Notes: a model not told the origin generated them from the letters alone. A DNA stretch of 15,462 nucleotides from an uncultured Eggerthella sp. (GCA_900542265.1 UQML01000037.1:1-15462); one strand, 5' to 3'; shown: positions 7,555-14,865, counted from the stretch's first letter. Program-made: numbers and translations.

Positions 7555-8065
7555 CAACACAAGACGCTCTCTTTTCTCTAATGGACAAGCAACACTTGAG
7601 GCAGCATTTTTAATTCCCATTATCATGGTGTGCTTATTGCTTGTTATTCAGCCCGGTATTCTTTTGTATGATCGCATGGTTATGGAATCTGCTGCTGCAG
7701 AAGGGTGCCGCATTTTGGCGACGCGCACGACAAGCCAGCAGACAGATGATGCTTACTATGAGAACTTCGTACGCCATCGTCTTGGTTCTATTCCGGAGCA
7801 CGAAAGCTTTCATATTCACGATCCTGCTTGTGCGTGGGATATCAAACTAAACGGTTCTGAAACTACTTTATCGGTATCCGTCACTATCACCAACAAGCTT
7901 CATCTTTTACCCTTGTTTGATTTTGGAGCACAGGTTGCAGGATTGCTTGATGAATCGGGAGCGTTTCTTTTGTCAGTAACTGTGGAAATGCCTACCCAAC
8001 CTGATTGGGTTAGTAATCAAGAACTCGGCATGAATCCAAGGGGGTGGGTTGAACAATGGAAATAA
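7538..8065 (+). CDS. tadE: TadE-like pseudopilin
   Basis: 175 residues from ATG 7538. A short leader ends in SNG16|QATLE21AAF, the TadE form of the prepilin motif. A membrane helix (about 22-42) and an extracytoplasmic domain with alternating beta-like stretches follow (LSVSVTITNKLHLLP, FLLSVTVEMPTQ). TadE-type pseudopilins are processed like Flp and are thought to prime or regulate pilus assembly. An in-frame ATG at 7493 would add 15 residues and lengthen the overlap with the previous gene. The 7538 start leaves a 17-base overlap. The gene overlaps the next by 10 bases. Confidence 0.78.
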   Translation: MCFWYNNTRRSLFSNGQATLEAAFLIPIIMVCLLLVIQPGILLYDRMVMESAAAEGCRILATRTTSQQTDDAYYENFVRHRLGSIPEHESFHIHDPACAWDIKLNGSETTLSVSVTITNKLHLLPLFDFGAQVAGLLDESGAFLLSVTVEMPTQPDWVSNQELGMNPRGWVEQWK

Positions 8066-10203
8066 CTAAGCGCTCCATTTTTTGGGATAATGAGGGCTTT
8101 TCAACGCTAGGCGTGGTGTTGGCGCTTTTGATTAGTCTTTCGCTTTTATTTAGTGCAGCACGTATTTATGAAATCAATACGCAAAGTGCGGCAATTCAAG
8201 AAGTTGCTGATGTGGCAGCGCTTTCTGCTGAAAATGTGATTGCACAATACTATACCGTTGCGTATGTGTGTGACGCACTTTTACTAAGTATGTCATTGGG
8301 GACAGTTGCGCTAGCGGGCGTGGGGCTTGTAGCATTATGCGTCCCATCGCTTCAATCGCAAGGTATGACCTGTTTGGAATACAGCAAGAAATTACGTGAT
8401 GTGCGCAACTCATTTTCCGATCAAGCAAAGCGTGGCCTCGAGCGATTGCAAACGGTGTTGCCTTTCTTGTCATTGTGCAGCGCTTCATCGGTTTTGGTAG
8501 CTAATTCACAAGAAAGCGGTGGATCACACTATGTGGGCTTGACGCTATTAAATCCCCATGAGGGAGAGCCGCTTGCTTCGTTTGCGTTTGATCAGTCAGA
8601 AGCGTTTGATGAGGCAGCGCAGGATAACAAGGATTCAATAGCGCAACTAGCACAAGAGGCTGAGCGTCTCGCGCAAAAAGCAGCTGAAAGTAAAGCGCTT
8701 GCTTATCAACATGACAGCGGATCAGAAACGACTTTTTGTATGTATGAACGGGCAAACAAGCTTGCAAATCTTGCTCCCGAGGTTAATCCATATTATACCT
8801 CTGCAGAATTGTGGGATTTTTCGGTAGCGCTTAGGCGGGCGCAGGCATATTACGCCCATCGCTATGAAAAAGAAACACCGACAAATCAAACGGTGACAGA
8901 ACGCAATAAATCTCATTTGCGCAAGCAGTTTTATGGATATGCATCGCGCGAGGTCAATAAAGGATACGTGCATGAAACCGCAGATTCATTTGAGGCGTTC
9001 TTTCCGCTTTTGCCAAAAAATACGGACGAGATGCGCGCGACAACTTTGTATACGGATGCGGTCTATCCTGCCACACAAAATGGCGATGGGACAGTTGTAA
9101 TTCACGTCTCATCGGAGTGTGCAGGCATACAACAAGGCGTGTCATTGGGCTCTTATTCACTTGCAGCCTATGAAGCAACGCAGCCGCGTGTCGAATGTGG
9201 CATCTGCGAGATGAGTGCAGCAAGTTTAGGCAAGGTAGCTGCTGCATCAAGTGTTATCGAAAACGGATTTGAGTATCATTACAATATTGTAGCTGAGCAG
9301 GCAGCGCAGTATCAAAAGGCGCGCGAGGAGCTCGATCCTTATACCAAAGGGATTAAAGGAACGCTCGGATCGCTTTTCAATCAAGCCAAGAAAGCACTCG
9401 ATGAGGCATCGAGTTATCGTATTGCCACAAAACCTCCGGGGCGTTTGGGAGTCGTGGCGATTGTTATTGATCTTTCAGCACGGCCAAGCAGTGGTTCTTT
9501 TGCCTCATCCTTTGTTGAAGACAATGCGACACTTGGACCGCGTATGGCGCTTTCCTCTGCCACGCTTTTACCTGATGACTCAGATGAGGTGGTGACGGTT
9601 CTTAATACCGTACTTGACGGGTATGCTGCGCTCGATGGCGGAAGTGCTACTGGTTCATTGCGCGTTGTTCTTGATTTGTGGTCGTCGATGCTGAATGCCT
9701 ATATCAAAGGGCAAGAAGGTTTTATAACCGGTGTTGAAGATACGCTCAACTCACTCCCTTTTGCTTCGCAGAGTGGTCTTGGAACATGGGCTGCGCAGGG
9801 ACTTACTCAAACCTTTGAAAAAATAAATCTCGCACCCTGTGAGCTAGCGGCACCGAAACCGGTATTGCTTAATTCTGCCCACGTGCTTGCTGCTGGTGAT
9901 GATTCTTTTGCACAAACGCTCCATGGGGTTAAGATGCGTGCCCTTACCTATGGAGGGGCAACTGAGGAATTTGTCGATGAGATGATCAGTTCTGCAGAAC
10001 AATCTGCCCTTGCGAGTGTGTCGAGTCTTGGCCAGGAGATCACTATCGCATCACTTGAATTATTTGATGGTGCCGTTTCGATTCCTATAACTATAGCGCT
10101 TCCTGCTGAAGTGATTGAATACGCTTCATCGCTTGTGGGGCAAGGATTTGACTACCTGCGTGGGTTAAGCCAAACCATTATTCCTGATAGAAGATGGGAA
10201 TGA
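8056..10203 (+). CDS. tadG: Large TadG-like Flp pilus assembly protein
   Basis: The N-terminus resembles the TadG/TadE-like N-terminal domain: EGFSTLGVVLALLISLSLLFSAARI, then QSAAIQEVADVAALSAENV, which matches the family pattern of a membrane helix (about 16-37) followed by an Ala- and Asp-containing helix. The glycine at 14 is followed by FSTLG, so the Glu+5 needed for prepilin processing is missing. A second hydrophobic segment lies at about 73-98. Residues about 180-218 look like an Ala-rich coiled coil. Extracytoplasmic cysteines include C355 and a C381-x2-C384 pair. The C-terminal 400 residues have no motif I recognise. At 715 residues it is large compared with many TadG proteins, and no von Willebrand MIDAS motif is evident. 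It overlaps both neighbours by 10 bases. Confidence 0.66.
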   Translation: MEITKRSIFWDNEGFSTLGVVLALLISLSLLFSAARIYEINTQSAAIQEVADVAALSAENVIAQYYTVAYVCDALLLSMSLGTVALAGVGLVALCVPSLQSQGMTCLEYSKKLRDVRNSFSDQAKRGLERLQTVLPFLSLCSASSVLVANSQESGGSHYVGLTLLNPHEGEPLASFAFDQSEAFDEAAQDNKDSIAQLAQEAERLAQKAAESKALAYQHDSGSETTFCMYERANKLANLAPEVNPYYTSAELWDFSVALRRAQAYYAHRYEKETPTNQTVTERNKSHLRKQFYGYASREVNKGYVHETADSFEAFFPLLPKNTDEMRATTLYTDAVYPATQNGDGTVVIHVSSECAGIQQGVSLGSYSLAAYEATQPRVECGICEMSAASLGKVAAASSVIENGFEYHYNIVAEQAAQYQKAREELDPYTKGIKGTLGSLFNQAKKALDEASSYRIATKPPGRLGVVAIVIDLSARPSSGSFASSFVEDNATLGPRMALSSATLLPDDSDEVVTVLNTVLDGYAALDGGSATGSLRVVLDLWSSMLNAYIKGQEGFITGVEDTLNSLPFASQSGLGTWAAQGLTQTFEKINLAPCELAAPKPVLLNSAHVLAAGDDSFAQTLHGVKMRALTYGGATEEFVDEMISSAEQSALASVSSLGQEITIASLELFDGAVSIPITIALPAEVIEYASSLVGQGFDYLRGLSQTIIPDRRWE

Positions 10204-10637
10204 CGGTGATGATGAAGTTTAAGTGTAGAGAATCAGGACAAATGACCGTTGAATTTATGGCAATGTTTCCTGTTTTACTCATGATTGCTTTTATCACTTA
10301 CAACGCGCTTTTGTTCTTTTCAGAATGCGCTGCTTTTGACCGGGTGTTTAGGCAAACTACTGTAGTGCAAGCGGTCAGTCCTCATGTTGCTTATGAAGAC
10401 ACGCTTGGCTCGATTGACTCTGTGCTTCAAGCAAACTTTGCTCATGATTATCTCGAATGGCATCTCGCATATGAACCAATAAGCACACAGCTTGTGCGTT
10501 ATGAGGCAACGCTTGAATTTATTCCGACGTTTTTTGGAAATGGTGCTATTAATTCAGTCTTTGAGGTTTCACTTCCTCGTTTAACCCACCAGATTAGTCT
10601 TGTTGTTGATCCGTATAATCCTGGAGTCTTTCTATGA
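10194..10637 (+). CDS. TadE/TadF-like pseudopilin
   Basis: A 147-residue protein with ESG15|QMTVE20F21 followed by a hydrophobic helix (about 22-44), a fourth copy of the G|Q-x3-E prepilin motif in this operon. The rest is a small extracytoplasmic domain ending in LVVDPYNPGVFL. Start candidates are ATG 10194 and ATG 10200. The latter overlaps the preceding stop as ATGA and may be the true start; further ATGs lie at 10209 and 10212. The stop overlaps the next start by four bases (ATGA). By position and size it could fill the TadF role, but I cannot assign TadF with confidence. Confidence 0.72.
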   Translation: MGMTVMMKFKCRESGQMTVEFMAMFPVLLMIAFITYNALLFFSECAAFDRVFRQTTVVQAVSPHVAYEDTLGSIDSVLQANFAHDYLEWHLAYEPISTQLVRYEATLEFIPTFFGNGAINSVFEVSLPRLTHQISLVVDPYNPGVFL

Positions 10638-11302
10638 ATCACAATCCTCACGAATTTTTAAAAAATATTCCCTTCCATGTTAAACGAGCCCTTCTTATTA
10701 TCCTTGTGTTCATAATTTGCATAATACTTATTGATAAGGTAGTAGAAAGAACGTCTCCGATACCTTCACTTTCCAATGCAGATGCAAAAGAGCTTCCGGA
10801 ATTTGCTCTTACCACCTCTCAAGGAGGTGCGTTGTATGCAAGCGTAGCGGATTTGTTTGCTCAAGATTCTGATGCGTTAACTCATGCGTTTGCTACTTAT
10901 GAGCACGATTTACTTAATTATTTTGGCGCCGCTTGGGTTTCTCCGCAAGAGATCGATTCTTCCATCACACAAGAACTCTTTGGTGTGCCACCTGATCACC
11001 TTGAAGCACGTGCTCATGTTTCACGTTTCCTTTGGAATCAGCAAACTAATAAGGAGGCGATGGGATTGTTGGGGTGGATAATCCAGCCCGATAGTTCATT
11101 AACCTCATCGCTTGCTACTCATAGCTCTTATCTCGAAAAACAAGGCTGGATGCCTCTTGCAAGCAACTCAGAAACGACGCTTTCGTTAGTAAAAGAACAA
11201 AGCAGGGCTAATGGAATGTCTCAAGAGACACACTATTCGTGGCTTTTAGTGGAATTACTCACGATAGGAGACAGCCATCTTGCTCTCTACTCTTTTCAAT
11301 AG
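10634..11302 (+). CDS. Membrane-anchored protein of unknown function in the Tad operon
   Basis: I do not recognise this 222-residue protein. It has a basic, cytoplasm-facing N-terminus (residues 1-18), one strongly hydrophobic helix (about 19-35, ALLIILVFIICIILI) and then a soluble domain that should lie outside the membrane. There is no prepilin motif, no lipobox and no cysteine in the exported part. Its ATG overlaps the preceding stop as ATGA, which ties it to the pilus operon, of which it seems to be the last tightly coupled gene. A role in assembly or stabilisation of the pilus base is possible but unproven. Confidence 0.72.
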   Translation: MNHNPHEFLKNIPFHVKRALLIILVFIICIILIDKVVERTSPIPSLSNADAKELPEFALTTSQGGALYASVADLFAQDSDALTHAFATYEHDLLNYFGAAWVSPQEIDSSITQELFGVPPDHLEARAHVSRFLWNQQTNKEAMGLLGWIIQPDSSLTSSLATHSSYLEKQGWMPLASNSETTLSLVKEQSRANGMSQETHYSWLLVELLTIGDSHLALYSFQ

Positions 11303-11455
11303 AACTTTGACGTTCTGACTAACACCGCGATGGAGTATGTCTGGGCGGAACTCTATCAAAATTAGATTGGTTTAAGACTTTCTTCAATACGCATTAAGAT
11401 TGCGCCGGTAGGCTTAAAAATATCAGGGCAACTTGTACGAGAAAGGAACTAATGA

Positions 11456-11782
11456 ATGCAGCAAAAAGGAATAGGCACTCTGCTTGGAGCGTTTAGCTTT
11501 ACAGCGCGGGTTCGTGGGTTGTTTGCGTGGAAGCATACTGATAAGACGCTTATGTTAGCCCCTTGTCGATCTATCCATACGTTTGGTATGAAGCATGCAA
11601 TCGATGTTGCTTTTGTTGATCGAGATGGAGAAGTAATCAAAGTTGTTAAAGCGGTGCCACCGCGCTCGCGCATTTCGTGTCGAGGGGCGTGTGCAGTGTA
11701 CGAACGATTGAGTTGTCCTGATGCTTGGTTTGAAGAAGGAGATGAGCTTGTTATAGGTGTGAAATCTGCGGAGCTGGCCTAA
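11456..11782 (+). CDS. DUF192 family protein
   Basis: A 108-residue protein covering a DUF192 domain: LMLAPCRSIHTFGMKHAIDVAFVD, followed by DGEVIKVVKAVPPRSR and a CAVYERL stretch, closely follows the family pattern. DUF192 proteins form small beta-rich folds of unknown biochemical function and often occur beside Tad loci and secretion genes. Unlike many members it has no signal peptide here. Cysteines at 37, 75, 79 and 87 could allow metal or disulphide chemistry. AAAGGA at 11442-11447 is 8 bases before the ATG. The 153-base gap from the Tad operon (11303-11455) shows no convincing terminator or promoter, so readthrough is possible. Confidence 0.8.
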   Translation: MQQKGIGTLLGAFSFTARVRGLFAWKHTDKTLMLAPCRSIHTFGMKHAIDVAFVDRDGEVIKVVKAVPPRSRISCRGACAVYERLSCPDAWFEEGDELVIGVKSAELA

Positions 11783-11816
11783 GAAGCGCATCGGTACTCG
11801 ATGAAAGGAACAATGA

Positions 11817-12167
11817 ATGGTAAAGACAATTGCAAAAGCGAACACAAAAATAATCCCACAATATGCGACTAAAGTTTGTCCTCAATGTGGATCGCGCTGT
11901 TTTGCTGACATGGATACCTGTTATGGCTGTTTGCATCATTTTGGCGATGAGGCTGACGGTCAAGAAGTGGTGCCAAAAAAGAAAGGCAAGAAAAAGAGCA
12001 AGACGCAGAAATTACCTTTTGAAGCGCAAGAATTGCTGTTAGCTGAACTTATTGAGGAATTGCAACGTCGCGGATTTTCTAAGGCAAAGATTCCGGCGAC
12101 CTTGCAGCTTCGTTCTTATGATGATAAATCCTTAGCATTAGCTCTCGAAATACAAATAGACAGGTAG
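11817..12167 (+). CDS. Small zinc-ribbon protein of unknown function
   Basis: A 116-residue protein with an N-terminal four-cysteine knuckle pair, C21-x2-C24 and C35-x2-C38 (VCPQCG and CYGC), plus C28, typical of a zinc ribbon. A lysine-rich linker (about 54-65) leads to a C-terminal region with a predicted helix (AQELLLAELIEELQRRG) and a strand-like end (LALALEIQID). It probably binds nucleic acid or a protein partner, but the family is not one I can name. AAAGGA at 11804-11809 supports ATG 11817. The gene lies 34 bases after the DUF192 gene and shares its start context. Its stop codon falls inside an inverted repeat. Confidence 0.75.
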   Translation: MVKTIAKANTKIIPQYATKVCPQCGSRCFADMDTCYGCLHHFGDEADGQEVVPKKKGKKKSKTQKLPFEAQELLLAELIEELQRRGFSKAKIPATLQLRSYDDKSLALALEIQIDR

Positions 12168-12191
12168 CACGTTAAGATACTACCTGTCTAT
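12156..12191. terminator. Perfect inverted repeat between convergent genes, likely bidirectional terminator
   Basis: ATAGACAGGTAG (12156-12167) and CTACCTGTCTAT (12180-12191) form a perfect 12-bp stem with a 12-base loop. It lies between the zinc-ribbon gene and the convergent thrC. Read on the minus strand, the stem is followed by a T-rich stretch (TTGTATTT), which fits termination of thrC. On the plus strand there is no real T-run. The left arm covers the last codons and stop of the zinc-ribbon gene. Confidence 0.6.
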
Positions 12192-12228
12192 GACATAACC
12201 TAAACTCTGAGAGATGAAGGAAAAACTG

Positions 12229-13770
12229 CTAGCCAATAAAGGAGCGAACAGCCGCTTCGATATCTTGGGTATCTTTATCAATTACCTCGCTAAAGCGGAT
12301 GGGAAGACTATCAAGTACTGCTAAGTTTTGAGGAATGTTATGCACGTTGGTTTCATCAGCAATCAAGGTGTTGAGAGCGCATCCTGAAAGACTGGCAACT
12401 TCTGCTGGAAGGGGAGTGCCCGGTAGAAGATTGTGGAGGGCACGATAAACATTTTCGCCAAATTTGGCCCAATGCGCGGTGGATGCAATTAGTACGGGAT
12501 GATCAGAACGCAGGTTGCTTGCAACTTTATATGCAACGGCGGTGTGAGGATCCATGAGATAGCTGTACTCATCAAATACTTCTTTAATGGTAGAGAGGCA
12601 TGTTTGGTTGTCCACTGAATCAGAGGCAAAATCCGCTCGAAGCTTTTCAAAGGTTTCTTGATCAACGGAAAAGCAGTTGTTCTTTTTGAGTTCATCCATC
12701 CAGGTTGCAATAGCTTTATCATTGCGATTTGTTAGTTCAAAAAGCTGGCGTTCCATATTGGATGAAATCAAGATGTCCATAGAAGGCGATGGGGTTAAGA
12801 CAAAATCACGATGTGAAATGTCGTAAGTACCCGTATTGATGAAGTCGGTTAATACGCGGTTTTCGTTGCTGGCGCAGAAAAGCATATTGATAGGAGTGCC
12901 CATCTGCTTTGCATACCAAGCAGCTAAGATATTGCCAAAGTTGCCGGTGGGAACACAAACATCAAGCAGATCTCCCGCTTCGAGCTTACCGGCTTTAACC
13001 AGCATAGCGTAGCTTGAAATGTAATAGACGATCTGAGGTAACAAGCGTCCCCAGTTAATAGAGTTTGCACTTGAGAGTGCAAGGTGATGATCATTTTGGA
13101 GTTCTTTAGCAAAAGCCTCATCGTTAAAAACGGATTTTGCACCACTTTGGCAATCATCGAAGTTGCCTTTAACTGCCCATACCATGGTGTTTGAACCATC
13201 TTGGGTAGCCATCTGCTTGTATTGGATGTCACTCACACCGCCATCAGGATACATGACAGCAATTTGAACTGCATCAACATCTTTAAAACCTTCAAGGGCG
13301 GCTTTGCCGGTATCACCTGAAGTGGCGACAAGGATAAGGAAAGTATGGTCAAGTTCTCCTTGTTCGGTGAGTTGCTTGACACTTGCACTAAAGAAATTAG
13401 GGAGGCACTGGAGCGCCATATCTTTAAACGCACTGGTTGGACCGTGCCAAAGCTCTAAAATGTGTGTATTGTCATCAAGAGAAGTAATAGGACAGATATC
13501 AGCTGAATCAAATTGATCGCCGTAGGTTTTTTTCATGAGCGCATCAATGGTTGAAGCGGGCAAATCAATTGAAAAAGCTTTATAGATTGTCGCTGCACGT
13601 TCAGCATAAGGCTTATCAGCAAGGGCAATAATTTCATCTAAGGAAAGGTGAGGGAGGGTTTCAGGGACAAAGAGTCCGCCACCGGGGGCGAGACCTTCTA
13701 CCACAGCTTGGGTAAATGTTACGGGCGTTTTACCATAACCTCTTGTGTCGATATAACGATTAGTTGACAT
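12229..13770 (-). CDS. thrC: Threonine synthase
   Basis: A PLP enzyme that converts O-phosphohomoserine to threonine in the cytoplasm, the last step of threonine synthesis. The N-terminal Thr_synth_N-type domain is present (RYIDTRGYGKTPVTFTQAVVEGLAPGGGLFVPE). The PLP lysine lies in HGPTSAFKDMALQ (K116). The cofactor phosphate and substrate loops are seen in VATSGDTGKAALEGF and PTGNFGNILAAWYAK. At 513 residues it fits the long threonine synthase group. The frame extends to an ATG at 13794. The start at 13770 is preferred because the minus strand shows AAAGGGAG immediately upstream and the protein then begins MSTNRYIDTRG. It is monocistronic here, with the terminator-like repeat downstream. Confidence 0.95.
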   Translation of the reverse strand: MSTNRYIDTRGYGKTPVTFTQAVVEGLAPGGGLFVPETLPHLSLDEIIALADKPYAERAATIYKAFSIDLPASTIDALMKKTYGDQFDSADICPITSLDDNTHILELWHGPTSAFKDMALQCLPNFFSASVKQLTEQGELDHTFLILVATSGDTGKAALEGFKDVDAVQIAVMYPDGGVSDIQYKQMATQDGSNTMVWAVKGNFDDCQSGAKSVFNDEAFAKELQNDHHLALSSANSINWGRLLPQIVYYISSYAMLVKAGKLEAGDLLDVCVPTGNFGNILAAWYAKQMGTPINMLFCASNENRVLTDFINTGTYDISHRDFVLTPSPSMDILISSNMERQLFELTNRNDKAIATWMDELKKNNCFSVDQETFEKLRADFASDSVDNQTCLSTIKEVFDEYSYLMDPHTAVAYKVASNLRSDHPVLIASTAHWAKFGENVYRALHNLLPGTPLPAEVASLSGCALNTLIADETNVHNIPQNLAVLDSLPIRFSEVIDKDTQDIEAAVRSFIG

Positions 13771-13821
13771 AGATCTCCCTTTGTGAGGTACCATTTGTTG
13801 AAAAGTATAAGCTCCTCAAAT

Positions 13822-13870
13822 AACCTGCCGAGGATAAATCCCGTATACGCTTCGGGTTATTCGGAGGGTT
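13822..13870. promoter_or_regulatory. Structured inverted repeat in the divergent thrC / dtxR-like control region
   Basis: The 136-base divergent gap (13771-13906) contains inverted copies of AACC-nn-CCGA-(nn)-ATAA: left at 13822-13837 and right at 13857-13870 on the opposite strand. An inner CCCG/CGGG pair (13840-13843, 13853-13856) closes a 9-base loop. A possible thrC promoter on the minus strand is TCGGCA (13831-13826), 16 bases, TATACT (13809-13804). A possible promoter for the regulator is TTCGGG (13851-13856), 18 bases, TATAAA (13875-13880). Each repeat arm lies next to or over one -35 box, as expected of an operator. It could instead be an RNA hairpin. All assignments are tentative. 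Confidence 0.4.
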
Positions 13871-13906
13871 GATATATAAACTTGTTAATGGAGAGATTGT
13901 GGCGCT

Positions 13907-14287
13907 ATGAATAAAGTATCCATGTCGCATGAAGATTATTTAGAGGCGATTGTTATGTTGGGTGGCACGCCTCTCGTCCCGGTGCGATCGGTTGATGTTG
14001 CAAGCAAGATGGGGGTTTCTAAGGCATCTGTCTCAAAGGCAGTCTCATCGCTTAAAGCTGCTGGCATGCTTGACCAACCGTTCTATGGTGATATCACGCT
14101 TACTGAAGAGGGATATGAATATGGCAGATCGGTTTTACGACGCCATGATATGCTTACAAGTTTTCTTACCAAAAAGATAGGGCTTGACCCTGATATAGCA
14201 GAAAAAGAGGCGTGTCAAATGGAGCATGCTATAAGCGATGAGTCGTTTGATAAATGGCTTGCTTATTTTGCAAAGATTGGCCTTTAG
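13907..14287 (+). CDS. DtxR/MntR family metal-dependent transcriptional regulator
   Basis: A 126-residue, DNA-binding repressor type. The winged helix-turn-helix is at about 1-70 (HEDYLEAI, VRSVDVASKMGVSKASVSKAVSSLKAAGML, then ITLTEEGYEYG). The metal-binding and dimerisation domain follows (RHDMLTSFL, EKEACQMEHAISDES). Likely ligands are D10, H80, C103, E106 and H107. H80, C103, E106 and H107 match the spacing of DtxR H79, C102, E105 and H106, while D10 matches the MntR D8 position. There is no C-terminal SH3-like domain, so it is MntR-sized. GGAGAG at 13890-13895 precedes the ATG. It is divergent from thrC and runs 12 bases ahead of a DUF6125-like gene. Whether it senses iron or manganese cannot be told from sequence. 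Confidence 0.87.
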   Translation: MNKVSMSHEDYLEAIVMLGGTPLVPVRSVDVASKMGVSKASVSKAVSSLKAAGMLDQPFYGDITLTEEGYEYGRSVLRRHDMLTSFLTKKIGLDPDIAEKEACQMEHAISDESFDKWLAYFAKIGL

Positions 14288-14299
14288 GAGGATAACTTG

Positions 14300-14830
14300 A
14301 TGTTTGATGCACACAAGGCGCTTCAGCACCACCGTAAAGAAGAGCTCATCGAGCTGCTTGAGATGATGAGTAAGAATATTGTGGCGATGGATGGTGTGTG
14401 GTTCCAGGCATGTGAGAAGTTTGACGACATGGATCGCGCGATGGAATGCGATAAAGATGCGTGGAAAAACTATTCTCCTGCTGAAGCAAAACGTTTAAAG
14501 CGTTGGTTGGGATTAGGGGAGCATCCTGGTATTGAGGGGCTTGAACAAGCTATGAAATATCGTAGTGGCACGCTTGCAAACCCTCGTGTGTCTATGGAAC
14601 GTGTGAATGATCATGAACTTATTTATAAGATTGTGACGTGTCGTATTCAAGATGCGCGCAAGCGAAAGAATATGCCTTTTCATCCCTGCAAATATGCCGC
14701 TATTTATGAGCATGCATGTTTTGCGAGTGCTATTGACGGCCGCATTCAAACGGAGTGTTTGAGTTGCTATCCTGAGATTACCGATGAGAGCTGTTGTTGC
14801 TCATGGCGTTTTTGGATTCCTGAATTGTAA
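14300..14830 (+). CDS. DUF6125-like cysteine-rich protein
   Basis: A 176-residue protein matching what I recall of the DUF6125 family: a helical N-terminal part (ELIELLEMMSKNIVAMDGVWF, SPAEAKRLKRWLG) and a conserved C-terminal half (TCRIQDARKRKNMPFHPCK, FASAIDGRIQTECLSCYP, then CCCSWRF). Cysteines at 114, 130, 140, 153, 156 and 165-167 suggest a metal or cofactor site. The biochemical function is unknown to me. TAGGAGG at 14285-14291 supports ATG 14300; a TTG three bases earlier is also open but less likely. It starts 12 bases after the metalloregulator stop, so the two are almost certainly one operon, hinting at a link to metal status. Confidence 0.75.
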   Translation: MFDAHKALQHHRKEELIELLEMMSKNIVAMDGVWFQACEKFDDMDRAMECDKDAWKNYSPAEAKRLKRWLGLGEHPGIEGLEQAMKYRSGTLANPRVSMERVNDHELIYKIVTCRIQDARKRKNMPFHPCKYAAIYEHACFASAIDGRIQTECLSCYPEITDESCCCSWRFWIPEL

Positions 14831-14865
14831 CAAAGTGAGCATTGTTTCTTGGGATATCCATGTGC

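Noticed and set aside
9401..9595. Alternative-frame ORFs inside the TadG-like gene on both strands
   Set aside because: They are shadows of a long, well-supported reading frame, with no ribosome sites or recognisable protein features.
11303..11455. Possible terminator at the end of the Tad operon (ATGGAGT pairing with ACTCTAT)
   Set aside because: The stem is short with a wobble, the loop is 13 bases and no T-run follows, so termination is not supported.
13771..13794. Eight-residue N-terminal extension of threonine synthase
   Set aside because: The ATG at 13794 has no ribosome site and the extension includes the AAAGGGAG that serves the start at 13770.
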